Assembly (NCBI RefSeq): GCF_003369575.1
Contig: NZ_PIOC01000004.1
Location: 1 to 64,000, forward strand
Source: Oceanobacillus arenosus
GTDB lineage: Bacteria > Bacillota > Bacilli > Bacillales > Amphibacillaceae
Reading direction: 5' to 3'
DNA: 64,000 nucleotides
Each line of letters opens with the position of its first letter. Position 1 is the first letter of the stretch. A program made the position numbers and the translations under genes. Shown in pieces: positions 43,951-52,696 of this stretch. The notes below the pieces were generated by a model that was not told where the DNA came from, did no database searches, and worked only from the letters and a program-made list of their open reading frames with translations.

Positions 43951-44089
43951 CAAGATCCCTCCGTCATTATTTTTCTCCATCGTAGCATATTTTACCAATC
44001 TTATCTTGAGAAAAAGTTAAGTTTAATTTGTGCATAACAAAATCAATACAGCTCAAACTAACCATGACTTTTAAAAGGAGGGAATTTAT

Positions 44090-44704
44090 TTGCAAAATCA
44101 ACAGCAAAACCAACAATTTCAGGGCTCGTCACAAATACCAGCAAATATTAGCCATGGTGGGCATGAGGTCATTGATGCACATGAGGCAATCAGTGGTTTA
44201 ATTGGTACGTTAGAACATTATTATCTTTATGAATCCCATATTCAAGATCCAGAGTTAAAAACAATGCTCACTCGACAAAAGGACTATTTAACACAGATGT
44301 ATAACACCATTGTTGAGGCACTAAAAACCGGAAGTGAACCAGCAATTAAAACGCAAACCTATAATATGGCTGCAAGCAATAATACACTTTATGGCATGCA
44401 ACCAACACAACCTAAAACACCTGCTCAATCGGCCAACGAAATAAATGACCAATGTATCTCTGGATTTTGGCTGGGGCATTTAAAAGCATCATCATCCGCG
44501 TTTCCAATGACAGCACTTGAAATATCAAATCCTGTATTAAGAAGAGTATTTGCAGACAGCGTCCCGAATTTAATTGAAATGGCATTTGAAGTATATTTAT
44601 ATCAGAACAAGCATCATTATTATCAAGTACCACAGTTGAAACAAGAGGATATGCAAAATTATATAAATGCATTCGCACCAGTGCAAAGTACAATGCAGCA
44701 TTAA
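44090..44704 (+). CDS. CotF-family spore coat protein
   Basis: 204 aa with a TTG start at 44090 preceded by AAAGGAGGG. N-terminus rich in Gln/Asn (QNQQQNQQFQ). HEVIDAHEAISGLIGTLEHYYLYESHIQDPELKTMLTRQKDYLTQMYNTIVEAL is the Coat_F helical hairpin; a second half (EINDQCISGFWLGHLKASSSAFPMTALEISNPVLRRVFADSVPNLIEMAFEVYLYQNKHHYYQVPQ) repeats the same fold. It should be made late in sporulation and sit in the coat. Supports an endospore-forming host. Confidence 0.85.
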   Translation: MQNQQQNQQFQGSSQIPANISHGGHEVIDAHEAISGLIGTLEHYYLYESHIQDPELKTMLTRQKDYLTQMYNTIVEALKTGSEPAIKTQTYNMAASNNTLYGMQPTQPKTPAQSANEINDQCISGFWLGHLKASSSAFPMTALEISNPVLRRVFADSVPNLIEMAFEVYLYQNKHHYYQVPQLKQEDMQNYINAFAPVQSTMQH

Positions 44705-44869
44705 TGTTAAGTAACGGGGAGTCCATGATGTTGGGCTCCCTTACCTTTTTGTAAAAAATAATTTAAGGATAGTACTCTAAAATTGGAGGACAAAGTTTTT
44801 CGGGGAAATACGAATCCTTATAATAAGCTATCCGTAATATGATTAATATAGTCGAGAGGATGAGGAGAA

Positions 44870-45670
44870 ATGAACAATCACGAAATTGATTACAAACTAC
44901 ATGGAGACGATATGCAATTTGTCGAGGTAGAGCTCGATCCACAAGAAACGGTAATCGCTGAAGCAGGAAGTTTAATGATGATGGATGACGAGATTCGCAT
45001 GGAAACGATCTTCGGTGATGGTTCCAGCAAGGATCAAGGTGGATTGATGGGGAAATTACTTGGTGCCGGGAAACGAGTAATCACTGGCGAAAGCTTATTT
45101 ATGACCACATTCACAAATCAAGGCGTCGGTAAGAAGCATGTGTCCTTTGCTGCACCATATCCTGGTAAAATAATTCCAATGGATTTGAGTGAAATGGATG
45201 GGAAATTAATCTGTCAAAAGGATTCATTTCTTGCTGCTGCTAAAGGGGTGGCAGTTGGTATTGAGTTCCAGCGTAAAATTGGGACCGGCTTCTTTGGTGG
45301 CGAAGGATTCATTATGCAGAAGCTCGAAGGTGATGGTTTAGCCTTTGTTCATGCAGGTGGTACGATTCATAAAAGAGAGCTTCAGGCTGGGGAAACATTA
45401 CGCGTCGATACTGGCTGCCTTGTTGCAATGACAGGTGACATCGATTATAATATCGAATTCGTCGGCGGCGTAAAGACAGCATTATTCGGTGGTGAAGGAT
45501 TATTCTTCGCGACATTACGAGGACCAGGAACCGTTTGGATTCAGTCTCTTCCATTCAGTAGACTTGCGAGCAGAGTATTTGCTGCAGCACCGGGAAGAGG
45601 TGGTTCAAAGGATGAAGGCAGTATCGCCGGAGGATTATTCGATTTCTTTGGTGGCGATAGAAGCAGATAA
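44870..45670 (+). CDS. AIM24/TIGR00266-family protein
   Basis: 266 aa all-beta, glycine-rich. [37 protein letters not shown] is the family's first motif, then [102 protein letters not shown]. The C-terminus is Gly/Phe rich ([13 protein letters not shown]). Conserved in many bacteria; a membrane-association or tellurite-related role has been proposed for relatives but function is unknown. GAGGAG upstream of the start. Confidence 0.82.
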   Translation: MNNHEIDYKLHGDDMQFVEVELDPQETVIAEAGSLMMMDDEIRMETIFGDGSSKDQGGLMGKLLGAGKRVITGESLFMTTFTNQGVGKKHVSFAAPYPGKIIPMDLSEMDGKLICQKDSFLAAAKGVAVGIEFQRKIGTGFFGGEGFIMQKLEGDGLAFVHAGGTIHKRELQAGETLRVDTGCLVAMTGDIDYNIEFVGGVKTALFGGEGLFFATLRGPGTVWIQSLPFSRLASRVFAAAPGRGGSKDEGSIAGGLFDFFGGDRSR

Positions 45671-45766
45671 GATCTATTACCAGTTAATGGTGTGCGATTC
45701 TGGGTAATAGTAGAAACATTTTTGCACATACTATCCATGAAAATCCTACACAAAGAGGTGGATGGC

Positions 45767-45952
45767 ATGGGTAGAGATGACCATAATAAATCAAAGAATA
45801 ACTTCTTGGCACAGACACCGAAACAGCAACTGGTAACCGATGGAATTGATGTAGAATTCTCTGCGGAATTTGCTGATGAGGATGATAAAGTAGCGCAAGC
45901 AAGAAGTAGAGCCGCGGATCAACGAGTGAAAGGAAAGAGGCCGAAGTTGTGA
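45767..45952 (+). CDS. yfhD: YfhD-family small protein
   Basis: 61 aa from ATG 45767 (GAGGTGG 5 bases before). MGRDDHNKSKNNFLAQTPKQQLVTDGIDVEFSAEFADEDDKVAQARSRAADQRVKGKR matches the YfhD pattern (N-x-LPQTP...DGIDVEFS.E.AD..D..A..R..AAD.R). Small hydrophilic protein of bacilli with unknown role, often in sporulation-related sets. It follows the AIM24 gene by about 100 bases. Confidence 0.8.
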   Translation: MGRDDHNKSKNNFLAQTPKQQLVTDGIDVEFSAEFADEDDKVAQARSRAADQRVKGKRPKL

Positions 45953-46077
45953 CGCTTTTCTTATGATTAGTCGGGATGATTGACTATCCCATAAATGTTG
46001 GCTTTCGTCTAAACGCCTTATCGTCATTTAATAGAACATTTTTTGTTTTATCCCTTTGCTTAGATTTTCATTTGGAT

Positions 46078-46113
46078 AAAGAGCGACCCATTATCATATA
46101 GGTCGCTTTTTAT
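46078..46113 (+). terminator. Intrinsic terminator after yfhD
   Basis: AGCGACC (46082-46088) with GGTCGCT (46101-46107), 12-base loop, then TTTTTAT. Confidence 0.8.
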
Positions 46114-46207
46114 CTTTGCAAGCGTATTTTCCATTATGTGATGTATTTGACAGACATGCCAAATATGCAGTACATTAGGAATAACAATGGATTAAAGGGA
46201 TTGATCA

Positions 46208-46669
46208 ATGATGAGCAATAAGAGTGTGGATGATTATCTAACAGATGGAATTTACGGTACACGACTTCCGAAAGATGATGAACGCAAGCAATTTTTAGGT
46301 ACCCTCCGCGAGCGAATTGTAATCGCCTTAACAATTGGGCAAGTAATGACTGACAAAGGACTCGGAAAATTAGAAGAGGCGATGAAGAATAATACGCAGG
46401 CCAAGCTACTTATCAATGGGCATGTCGCTAATAAATTTTTAAAAGAAGAAAAGGCACTGGCAGATAAATATCATATTCCATATACGACGATTACAGACGA
46501 AGAAAGTGAAACCGATATTGGAGCTGTTTTGACTTACGATTACGCGATTGATAAAGAGGACATTTTTATCAAAGAAGAAGTAGAAAATGAACCAAAATTA
46601 TCACCAGAAGATAAACCTACTTCTTTTATAGCTAAATTGAAGCATTGGTTCGGAGCTTCTGAAAAATAA
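46208..46669 (+). CDS. yueI: YueI/DUF1694-family protein
   Basis: 153 aa. SVDDYLTDGIYGTRLPKDDERKQFLGTLRERIVIALTIGQVM is the DUF1694 start, followed by LEEAMKNNTQAKLLINGHVANKFLKEEKALADKYHIPYTTI and a DIGAVLTYDYAIDKEDI end. Distantly ribosomal-protein-L7Ae-like; function unknown. The start could be 46208 or the next ATG at 46211. Ends with a terminator (46679-46706). Confidence 0.85.
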   Translation: MMSNKSVDDYLTDGIYGTRLPKDDERKQFLGTLRERIVIALTIGQVMTDKGLGKLEEAMKNNTQAKLLINGHVANKFLKEEKALADKYHIPYTTITDEESETDIGAVLTYDYAIDKEDIFIKEEVENEPKLSPEDKPTSFIAKLKHWFGASEK

Positions 46670-46676
46670 TTTCAAT

Positions 46677-46706
46677 TGTCCCCTATTCACAGTTTAGGGG
46701 AATTTT
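46677..46706 (+). terminator. Intrinsic terminator after yueI
   Basis: TCCCCTA with TAGGGGA, 9-base loop, then TTTTTATTT. Confidence 0.75.
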
Positions 46707-46748
46707 TATTTAATGCTATTAAACTTCATACTTAAAGGGGGCATATTC

Positions 46749-46808
46749 ATGAATGCAACATTCTATAAATTAGTAGTAAGAAAGTTTTTTTACTTTCTTT
46801 ACTATTAA
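46749..46808 (+). CDS. Possible 19-aa peptide with strong ribosome binding site
   Basis: AAAGGGGGC 8 bases before an ATG opens MNATFYKLVVRKFFYFLYY, stop at 46806. It is rich in aromatic and basic residues. No homologue is recognised. The site and context (between two terminated units) make it worth listing, but nothing proves translation. Confidence 0.4.
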   Translation: MNATFYKLVVRKFFYFLYY

Positions 46809-46877
46809 GATTGATTTGAACATCCTCTATTCATATTTTCTGAAAAAATAGGAATAATAATGTTGGGAGGTGTCGTT

Positions 46878-47126
46878 ATGAGTAAGCCCTATCGTTGTCC
46901 TAACTGTAAAACAAATAGCTCGCGATTTAATATGATCGAGCAAGTAGCTACACCAGTAAAATTAGATTCGCAAACTGGTGAGCTCATCAATGAATATTCA
47001 GATGAGAATGTTGAGGTATTTCATAATCTATATCAAGGACCAAAGTACAGAATCCAATGCGCATCATGTGGACTTGTCGAGGATGAGCATACATTCATCC
47101 AATTCGCTTCGTATAATAGTAAATAA
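46878..47126 (+). CDS. Small protein with two CxxC pairs
   Basis: 82 aa from ATG 46878 (GGGAGGTG upstream). [13 protein letters not shown] and [19 protein letters not shown] give two zinc-knuckle halves, with a beta-rich middle ([33 protein letters not shown]). A zinc-ribbon fold is likely. No further family recognised; it could bind nucleic acid or a protein partner. A hairpin (AACATCGC/GCGGTGTT) and T-run follow at 47145-47178. Confidence 0.7.
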   Translation: MSKPYRCPNCKTNSSRFNMIEQVATPVKLDSQTGELINEYSDENVEVFHNLYQGPKYRIQCASCGLVEDEHTFIQFASYNSK

Positions 47127-47144
47127 ATCTTATAGGGTAATTGT

Positions 47145-47178
47145 AACATCGCTTAGGATCGTGGGCGGTGTTTTTTAT
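47145..47178 (+). terminator. Intrinsic terminator
   Basis: AACATCGC with GCGGTGTT (one G-U), 12-base loop, followed by TTTTTTATTT. Confidence 0.65.
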
Positions 47179-47320
47179 TTACGAATTATCAGTAACCTTG
47201 CTGGTATATACCGTTGTCAATTAACATTTAATTGATAGCAGGTTGCGCTTATTAGTTAAGATAATCGAAATTTACCTCAACCTCTGGTACACTTAATATA
47301 TCAAATGATGGAGGGATTTT

Positions 47321-47845
47321 ATGCGACTCAAAGATAAGAAAGTAATTGCACTTGTTGAGCATGACTTTGAAGATTTAGAGCTTTGGTATCCTGTACTGCG
47401 CCTGCGTGAAGAAGGGGCACAAGTAGATTTAGTTGGAAAAGAAGCAAATCATAAATATATCGGTAAATATGGCGTACCAGCAGAATCAGATTATGCATTC
47501 ACTGACATTATTGCTGCTGATTATGATGCTATCCTTGTACCTGGAGGATGGGCTCCTGATAAATTACGACGTTATCCTGAAGTATTGAACTTTGTTCGTG
47601 AAATGGATGCGGCGAAGAAGCCAATTGGACAGATTTGTCATGCTGGATGGGTACTTATTTCAGCCGATATTTTACAAGGAAAGAAAGTAACGAGCACGCC
47701 TGGAATCAAAGATGACATGACAAATGCAGGTTCAACATGGTTGGACGAAGCAGTCGTTATTGACGGACATATTATTTCAAGTCGCCGCCCGCCTGATTTA
47801 CCACCATATGTAAAAGCATTTGCAGATGTATTAGCAGAGCAATAA
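47321..47845 (+). CDS. DJ-1/PfpI-family protein
   Basis: 174 aa. DFEDLELWYPVLRLREEGAQVDLVG, then YDAILVPGGWAPDKLRRYPEVLNFVREM (Gly-Gly-Trp elbow precursor), the nucleophile Cys in IGQICHAGWVLISADIL and SSRRPPDLPPYVKAFAD. It is the YfkM/YraA/PfpI subgroup, reported as stress proteins and glyoxal deglycases or chaperone-proteases; substrate unknown. GGAGGG precedes the start. Confidence 0.87.
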   Translation: MRLKDKKVIALVEHDFEDLELWYPVLRLREEGAQVDLVGKEANHKYIGKYGVPAESDYAFTDIIAADYDAILVPGGWAPDKLRRYPEVLNFVREMDAAKKPIGQICHAGWVLISADILQGKKVTSTPGIKDDMTNAGSTWLDEAVVIDGHIISSRRPPDLPPYVKAFADVLAEQ

Positions 47846-47849
47846 AATA

Positions 47850-47886
47850 GACGAATCCTACGTAGATTACGTAGGATTCGCTTTTG
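47850..47886 (+). terminator. Intrinsic terminator after the PfpI gene
   Basis: CGAATCCTACGTA with TACGTAGGATTCG, 3-base loop, then CTTTTG. Confidence 0.8.
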
Positions 47887-47890
47887 TGAT

Positions 47891-47970
47891 TGCCTGTCAC
47901 TTTCCGAAGTTTGTCGAATATCAGTGGGAAAATGGTGGATATCAGCCTATCCACATCATATATCAGTATT
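47891..47970 (+). repeat. Dispersed repeat family B, copy 3
   Basis: CCTGTCACTTTCCGAAGTTTGTCGAATATCAG, then GGATATCAGCC and ATATATCAGTA units, spaced 22-25 bases. Runs up to the ribosome binding site of the next gene. Confidence 0.65.
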
Positions 47971-48006
47971 TTTGATCTAGCATCTATAAAAGAAAGGAGA
48001 ATATAC

Positions 48007-49152
48007 TTGAAGATAGTTTCAATTGAACCAACTCCAAGTCCACATTCAATGAAGATTAATGTTAACGAGGAATTATCAGCAGGAGAGAATTTTAACTATA
48101 AGCAGGATGATGATTTGGCCAATGCACCCGACTATGTAAAAAGACTATTCGAAATTGAAGGTGTCAAGAACCTCTATCGTGTTGTAGATTTCATCGCGTT
48201 GGCAAGAAATCCAAAGATTCCGTGGGAAAGTATTTTACCAGAGGTTCGCAAAGCCCTTGGCAGCGAAGATGAGGATGAGGAAAACCTAATTTTGCAGGCT
48301 GTCCATAATACAAAAGATGCCTATGGTGAAATAAAAGTCTTTATTCAATTATTTCGCAATATCCCAATGCAAGTTAAATTAGAAGACGGCAACGAGGAAA
48401 AACGCTTTGGACTTCCTGAAAGATTCACAAATGCAATTTTGGCAGCATCTCCCTCCTCACCAAACGTTATCCTAGATCGAAAATGGATCGAACAGCATCC
48501 TAGATATGGATCCATGGAAGAAATCGGCAATGATGTTGTTGAGGAAATAAGTGCAAGCTACGATCAGGTCCGCTTAGATAACCTTGTAGAACTAGCATTC
48601 AAGACTGTGGATTCTGCGGAAATTAAAGAAGTTAAGAAGAAAAATCAAATTTCAATTAAGGAACTAGATAATCCAGATTGGAAAGTACGTTTTGCTGCAC
48701 TTGATCGATTCATTCCTAGCTATGAAAATTTGCCATTGCTGGAAAAAGCATTAGATGACGAAAAGGCATCGATTCGCAGACTAGCTACCGCTTATCTTGG
48801 CATGATTGAAGAGCCCGAGGTTCTCCCTTATTTGTATAAAGCATTGAATGATAAAGCAATCAATGTGCGACGTACTGCAGGAGATTGCATCTCCGATTTA
48901 GGCTTTAAAGAAGCAATGCCGCAAATGATTAAGTCTTTAGGTGATTCAAGTAGAATTGTCCGCTGGCGAGCAGCGATGTATTTGTATGAAGTTGGAGACG
49001 AATCAGCAATCCCAGCTCTCGAAACTGCAATTGATGATCCTGAATTCGAAGTGCGCATGCAAATAAAAATGGCATTAGAACGAATCAAAGGTGGAGAGGA
49101 TGCTATGGGTTCTGTCTGGCATCAAATGACACAAGCGACGAAAGGAAGCTAA
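48007..49152 (+). CDS. CvfC-like Nfu_N/HEAT-repeat protein
   Basis: 381 aa with a TTG start at 48007 (AAAGGAG upstream); the longer frame runs into repeat B. Residues 1-90 are an Nfu/NifU N-terminal-like scaffold (PTPSPHSMKINVNEELSAGENFNYKQDDDLANAPDYVKRLFEIEGVKNLYRVVDFIALARNP). From about 215 there are tandem HEAT repeats (NPDWKVRFAALDRF, DEKASIRRLATAYLG, DKAINVRRTAGDCISDLG, DSSRIVRWRAAMYLYEVG, DPEFEVRMQIKMALERI). This is the arrangement of the conserved virulence factor C family of Staphylococcus and Bacillus. Function unresolved. Confidence 0.82.
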   Translation: MKIVSIEPTPSPHSMKINVNEELSAGENFNYKQDDDLANAPDYVKRLFEIEGVKNLYRVVDFIALARNPKIPWESILPEVRKALGSEDEDEENLILQAVHNTKDAYGEIKVFIQLFRNIPMQVKLEDGNEEKRFGLPERFTNAILAASPSSPNVILDRKWIEQHPRYGSMEEIGNDVVEEISASYDQVRLDNLVELAFKTVDSAEIKEVKKKNQISIKELDNPDWKVRFAALDRFIPSYENLPLLEKALDDEKASIRRLATAYLGMIEEPEVLPYLYKALNDKAINVRRTAGDCISDLGFKEAMPQMIKSLGDSSRIVRWRAAMYLYEVGDESAIPALETAIDDPEFEVRMQIKMALERIKGGEDAMGSVWHQMTQATKGS

Positions 49153-49224
49153 CATGAGCGCGGGCTCGGTTAGCTTTTTTGTGTGCATTTATGACATTGA
49201 GCGGAACTCGTAGTGATATGTGTT

Positions 49225-49383
49225 TTCTCCTGCAGATATCTCTGCTTCTCCTGCTGATTTTATGTTTCTCTTGCCGATATCTTTGCTTCTCCTGCTGATT
49301 TAATTTCTCTCCTGCCGATATCGATCCGTTCCCGTTGATATTCCACTCTTCCTACTGATAATACGTCGTGACTGCCAATATTA
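49225..49383. repeat. Degenerate minisatellite, about 20-bp units
   Basis: Seven or eight tandem copies of TCTCCTGCNGATATC-like units on the plus strand (minus: GATATCGGCAGGAGA). Related in sequence to the GATATCAGC units of family B. It lies just upstream of the acetoacetyl-CoA synthetase promoter. Apparent short minus-strand frame (RIDIGRREIKSAGEAKISARET) is a by-product of the repeats. Confidence 0.7.
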
Positions 49384-49397
49384 TCCTCACCAATTCC

Positions 49398-49426
49398 TTT
49401 ACACAAGGAAAGCGTTTCCATATAAT
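49398..49426 (+). promoter_or_regulatory. Promoter with cre site in the spacer
   Basis: TTTACA (49398-49403), 17 bases, TATAAT (49421-49426). The spacer holds AGGAAAGCGTTTCCAT (49406-49421), one mismatch from the CcpA cre consensus WTGNAANCGNWNNCWW. Position predicts glucose repression. Confidence 0.8.
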
Positions 49427-49458
49427 ATAAATTAGTATCATTGGTTAGGAGGAACTGT

Positions 49459-51447
49459 ATGAATCCAGTTAAAGAAGGAACATTATTATGGAAACCTGAT
49501 AAAAAAAGAATACAGCATTCCAATCTGTATCATTATATGGCTTGGCTAAAGCAGCATAAGAATTTGGTGTTCAATGACTATTCATCGCTTTGGAAGTGGT
49601 CTGTTAGTGACATCGAAGCATTTTGGGAATCAATTATGCAATATACCGATATCCATACGAAGAATGCCTATACTTCTGTTTTATCCACCCATACAATGCC
49701 TGGAGCTCAGTGGTTTTCAGGCGAAAGCATTAATTATACCGAACATATTTTCCGAAATCGTGATGAGAATAAACCAGCAATTATTCATACTTCAGAAACA
49801 CGCAAATCTTCAGAAGCTACGTGGAAGCAACTTTATCAGGATACAGCTGCTCTCCAGCAAACATTAAAGAATTTAGGAGTGAAAAAGGGTGATCGTGTCG
49901 TCGCCTATATCGCCAATATATATGAAAGTGTGGTTGCCTTTCTCGCTACGGCTAGTCTCGGCGCAATTTGGTCGAGCGCGTCACCCGATTTTGGAACGCA
50001 AAGTGTCATTGATCGCTTTCAGCAAATTGAGCCGAAAGTGCTAATTACGATCGATGGGTACCAATATGCTGGAAAAGTATTTAATCGCAGGAAAGTCGTA
50101 GAAAATATACAAGCAAATCTGCCAACATTGGAAGCGACAATCGCGATTCCATATTTAGATACAAATGCCAGCTTCGACGAATTACAAAAAGTGACGCTCT
50201 GGAGTGAGGCCACCCAGGCCAATGAAACCCCTAACTTAACATATGAACATGTCCCCTTCAATGATCCGCTTTGGATTTTATTTTCTTCGGGGACGACCGG
50301 GAAGCCAAAACCAATTGTCCAAAGTCAGGGTGGGATTCTACTTGAGCATCTAAAGACGGTTACTTTGCATGTAGATTTGCATGAAGATGACCGCTTCTTT
50401 TGGTATACGACAACTGGATGGATGATGTGGAATCTGCCAGTAAGCGGACTACTAAAAGGTAGTACGATTATATTATATGATGGAAGCCCTACATACCCTG
50501 ATAATCGCGTACTATGGAAGCTTGCTGAAGAAACGAAGATGACAGTATTTGGCACAAGCGCAAGCTACATTACAGCCTGCATGAAGGATGGAGTTCAGCC
50601 TGGGAATGAATTCAATCTAACCCACCTAAAGAATATTAGCTCCACAGGATCCCCATTACCTCCTGAAGCTTTTGTGTGGTGCTATGAAAATATTAAAAAA
50701 GATCTCTGGATTGCTTCTATTAGTGGTGGAACCGATGTTTGTACGGCATTTATTCTTGGAGCACCAATTTTACCGGTATTTGCTGGAGAATTACAGTGCC
50801 GCGGGCTCGGTGCGAAAATCGAGAGCTATAATCAAGCAGGAAAATCGCAACTAGAAGACATTGGTGAACTCGTGTTAACAGAACCATTTCCATCGATGCC
50901 AATTTACTTTTGGAATGACCAAGCAGGTAATCGCCTCCATGAAAGCTATTTTGACGTCTTCCCGGGAATTTGGTGTCATGGTGATTATTTGAAAGTTACC
51001 AAGCGGGAGACCTGTGTCATTTATGGACGCTCCGATGCAACAATTAATCGCGGTGGCATTCGAATAGGCACGAGTGAAATCTATCGTGCTGTTGACCAAG
51101 TAAAAGAAATTTTGGATAGTTTAATTGTAGATATCCCAAGGAATAATGCTGATTCAGTTACGCCCCTTTTTGTCGTAATGAAAGAAGGATACACATTAAC
51201 ACCAGAAATAAAAAAAGAAATAAAAAGGCAAATCCGAACACAGTGTTCCCCGCGCCATCTTCCAACTGGGGTTTATCAGGTCAGTGATATACCGAAAACC
51301 TTGAACGGCAAAAAATTAGAAATTCCAATTAAAAAAATTCTAATGGGTGAGCCTGTAGACAAGGTAATAAACAAAGGATCCATCAGCAATGAAGAAGCGC
51401 TCGATTATTTTATCCAATTCGCCAAGCAACATTTGCTTCATGATTAA
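49459..51447 (+). CDS. Acetoacetyl-CoA synthetase
   Basis: 662 aa from ATG 49459 (AGGAGG 8 bases before). Adenylate-forming ligase of the acetoacetate-CoA ligase type: an N-terminal ACAS_N segment (LVFNDYSSLWKWSVSDIEAFWESIM), then GVKKGDRVVAYIANIYESVVAFLATASLGAIWSSASPDFG, the ATP loop LFSSGTTGKPKPIVQSQGG, SSTGSPLPPEAFVWCYE, SISGGTDVCTAF, the hinge WCHGDYLKV, IYGRSDATINRGGIRIGTSEIY and the C-terminal lysine in LNGKKLEIPIKK. It activates acetoacetate for ketone-body or polyhydroxybutyrate-type use. CcpA control inferred from the cre site. Confidence 0.92.
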   Translation: MNPVKEGTLLWKPDKKRIQHSNLYHYMAWLKQHKNLVFNDYSSLWKWSVSDIEAFWESIMQYTDIHTKNAYTSVLSTHTMPGAQWFSGESINYTEHIFRNRDENKPAIIHTSETRKSSEATWKQLYQDTAALQQTLKNLGVKKGDRVVAYIANIYESVVAFLATASLGAIWSSASPDFGTQSVIDRFQQIEPKVLITIDGYQYAGKVFNRRKVVENIQANLPTLEATIAIPYLDTNASFDELQKVTLWSEATQANETPNLTYEHVPFNDPLWILFSSGTTGKPKPIVQSQGGILLEHLKTVTLHVDLHEDDRFFWYTTTGWMMWNLPVSGLLKGSTIILYDGSPTYPDNRVLWKLAEETKMTVFGTSASYITACMKDGVQPGNEFNLTHLKNISSTGSPLPPEAFVWCYENIKKDLWIASISGGTDVCTAFILGAPILPVFAGELQCRGLGAKIESYNQAGKSQLEDIGELVLTEPFPSMPIYFWNDQAGNRLHESYFDVFPGIWCHGDYLKVTKRETCVIYGRSDATINRGGIRIGTSEIYRAVDQVKEILDSLIVDIPRNNADSVTPLFVVMKEGYTLTPEIKKEIKRQIRTQCSPRHLPTGVYQVSDIPKTLNGKKLEIPIKKILMGEPVDKVINKGSISNEEALDYFIQFAKQHLLHD

Positions 51448-51529
51448 AAAATGAAGGCAGATAAGAAAATACCACGCTCTCTAATTAAAGGGTTCCGTTT
51501 TGAGGTGCCTATTAATTAAATGACAGATC

Positions 51530-51563
51530 AACTGACGTATGAATTGGCATACGTCAGTTTTGT
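51530..51563 (+). terminator. Intrinsic terminator after the synthetase gene
   Basis: AACTGACGTATG (51530-51541) with CATACGTCAGTT (51548-51559), then TTTG. Confidence 0.8.
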
Positions 51564-51896
51564 TGCTATATCAACGATTAGCGGTTAAATTCGGTTTTTT
51601 TGGCAACCGAATACCTCATTTATTTTATATAGGACAATAGATATTGTACGTATAAAAACTGGTGTCAATTGCGCTGTCATTTTAGAGAAAGTACTATTAT
51701 TTTCTTTAACACATAAAGGACCCCTATTAAGAGATCCTGGTCAATTTTCTTATTAAAGCGCCCGATGATTGAACAAAGGAATATGGGCCGGCCTTGTGCC
51801 AGAACAGAATGAAAGTGCAGGTAAGAGGAAATCGGCCAAGACCAAAAAAAGGAAACAAGTATTTAGGCTCTGATTAATGGAAACAGCTCATTCATT
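51564..51896. other. Intergenic, no gene recognised
   Basis: About 330 bases. GACCAGGATCTCTTAATAGGGGTC-like word (51719-51741, minus strand) and GCGCCCGATGATTGAAC (51758) look like structured non-coding sequence or remains of a mobile element, but no frame, known riboswitch or matching terminal repeat was found. Confidence 0.4.
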
Positions 51897-52391
51897 TCAC
51901 CAATCAATGCCACTCCAAGAGGGTTGCAACTTTCGCAACAGAACAATTTGGCCAAGATGATACGTATCGTGCATCATGATATTGCTGAGTAAACGCTCAA
52001 CAGAGTAACTGTTAGCTGCATACGGAGCTGTTAACTTTTCATCGTCAAGGTCCGCAATGACGGTTTTTAATTTATTCATGACTTCATAAAGGCGCTGCAC
52101 TGTCTTGGACCACCCAATTTCGTCTTCTGAATCCCCCGGATTTCCAAAGGTTTCATCATTTCCTTCTGCATTATGCGGATTCTCTGTGCCCTTAATTCAA
52201 TGGATCACGTCTTCATTCCAAAATATCAAGTGGTTGACAATCTGCCAAATCGAATTGCTGTTTCCCGAACTTGTCCATGCTGCCTCGGCTGCGATGACTC
52301 CATGAAGCACCTGATCCATGGAAGCAAACCACTCATTCTTATAGCAATGCATGTCGAGTTGTTCTAAGAACATTTTGGCTACAACTTGCAT
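51897..52391 (-). pseudogene. DinB-family protein gene with an in-frame TGA
   Basis: The frame from ATG 52391 (GAGGGG upstream) codes for a 164-codon DinB four-helix protein: MQVVAKMFLEQLDMHCYKNEWFASMDQVLHGVIAAEAAWTSSG then NSIWQIVNHLIFWNEDVIH, TGA (52197-52199), and in the same frame IKGTENPHNAEGNDETFGNP, TVQRLYEVMNKLKTVIADLDDEKLTAPYAAN, SVERLLSNIMMHDTYHLGQIVLLRKLQPSW. The DxxYHxxQ-type metal triad (His in VNHLIFWNE, HDTYHLGQ) is intact apart from the single stop. Relatives have Arg or similar at the stop (CGA to TGA is one change). Confidence 0.85.
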
Positions 52392-52427
52392 AAAACCAAT
52401 CCCCTCACTGTTATTGTAATCTTTCAA

Positions 52428-52696
52428 AGTTAAAAGTCATGAAAAAATGTTCTCAATGAAATCCTCCAATCATTTATTTTGAGAATACAACAAAACCAAG
52501 TTCACTATAACTTATTCTACTGATCCAGTTTAAATTCCTTCTTCATGTACCTGACTAGAATTGCTTTTATTTCAAATAACCCTATATTCTTTAATAATAG
52601 GCTCTGTTATAGTTTGATGTTGAGTTTACACTGTGTTACAACGAAACACTGCACCCCTTTAGATAAAATATCCAAAGTGGATAAAACGGTACAACT
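52428..52696. other. Intergenic, nothing recognised
   Basis: About 270 bases, AT-rich, between the DinB pseudogene and a membrane protein. No frame with a ribosome binding site, repeat or clear terminator. Confidence 0.45.

Noticed and set aside
48007-49152. NifU/iron-sulfur scaffold role for the HEAT protein
   Set aside because: Only an Nfu_N-like domain is present; the catalytic CxxC cysteines of Nfu are absent.
49225-49383. Tandem ~20-bp repeats looked like a possible CRISPR array
   Set aside because: Units are degenerate and contiguous with no spacers, and no cas genes are near.
49260-49523. Minus-strand frame of 87 codons running through the minisatellite
   Set aside because: It extends into the start of the acetoacetyl-CoA synthetase, has no ribosome binding site and its content follows the repeat unit.
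52197-52199. TGA in the DinB gene considered as a selenocysteine or recoded codon
   Set aside because: No SECIS-like stem after it; relatives lack Cys/Sec there; a single substitution explains it.
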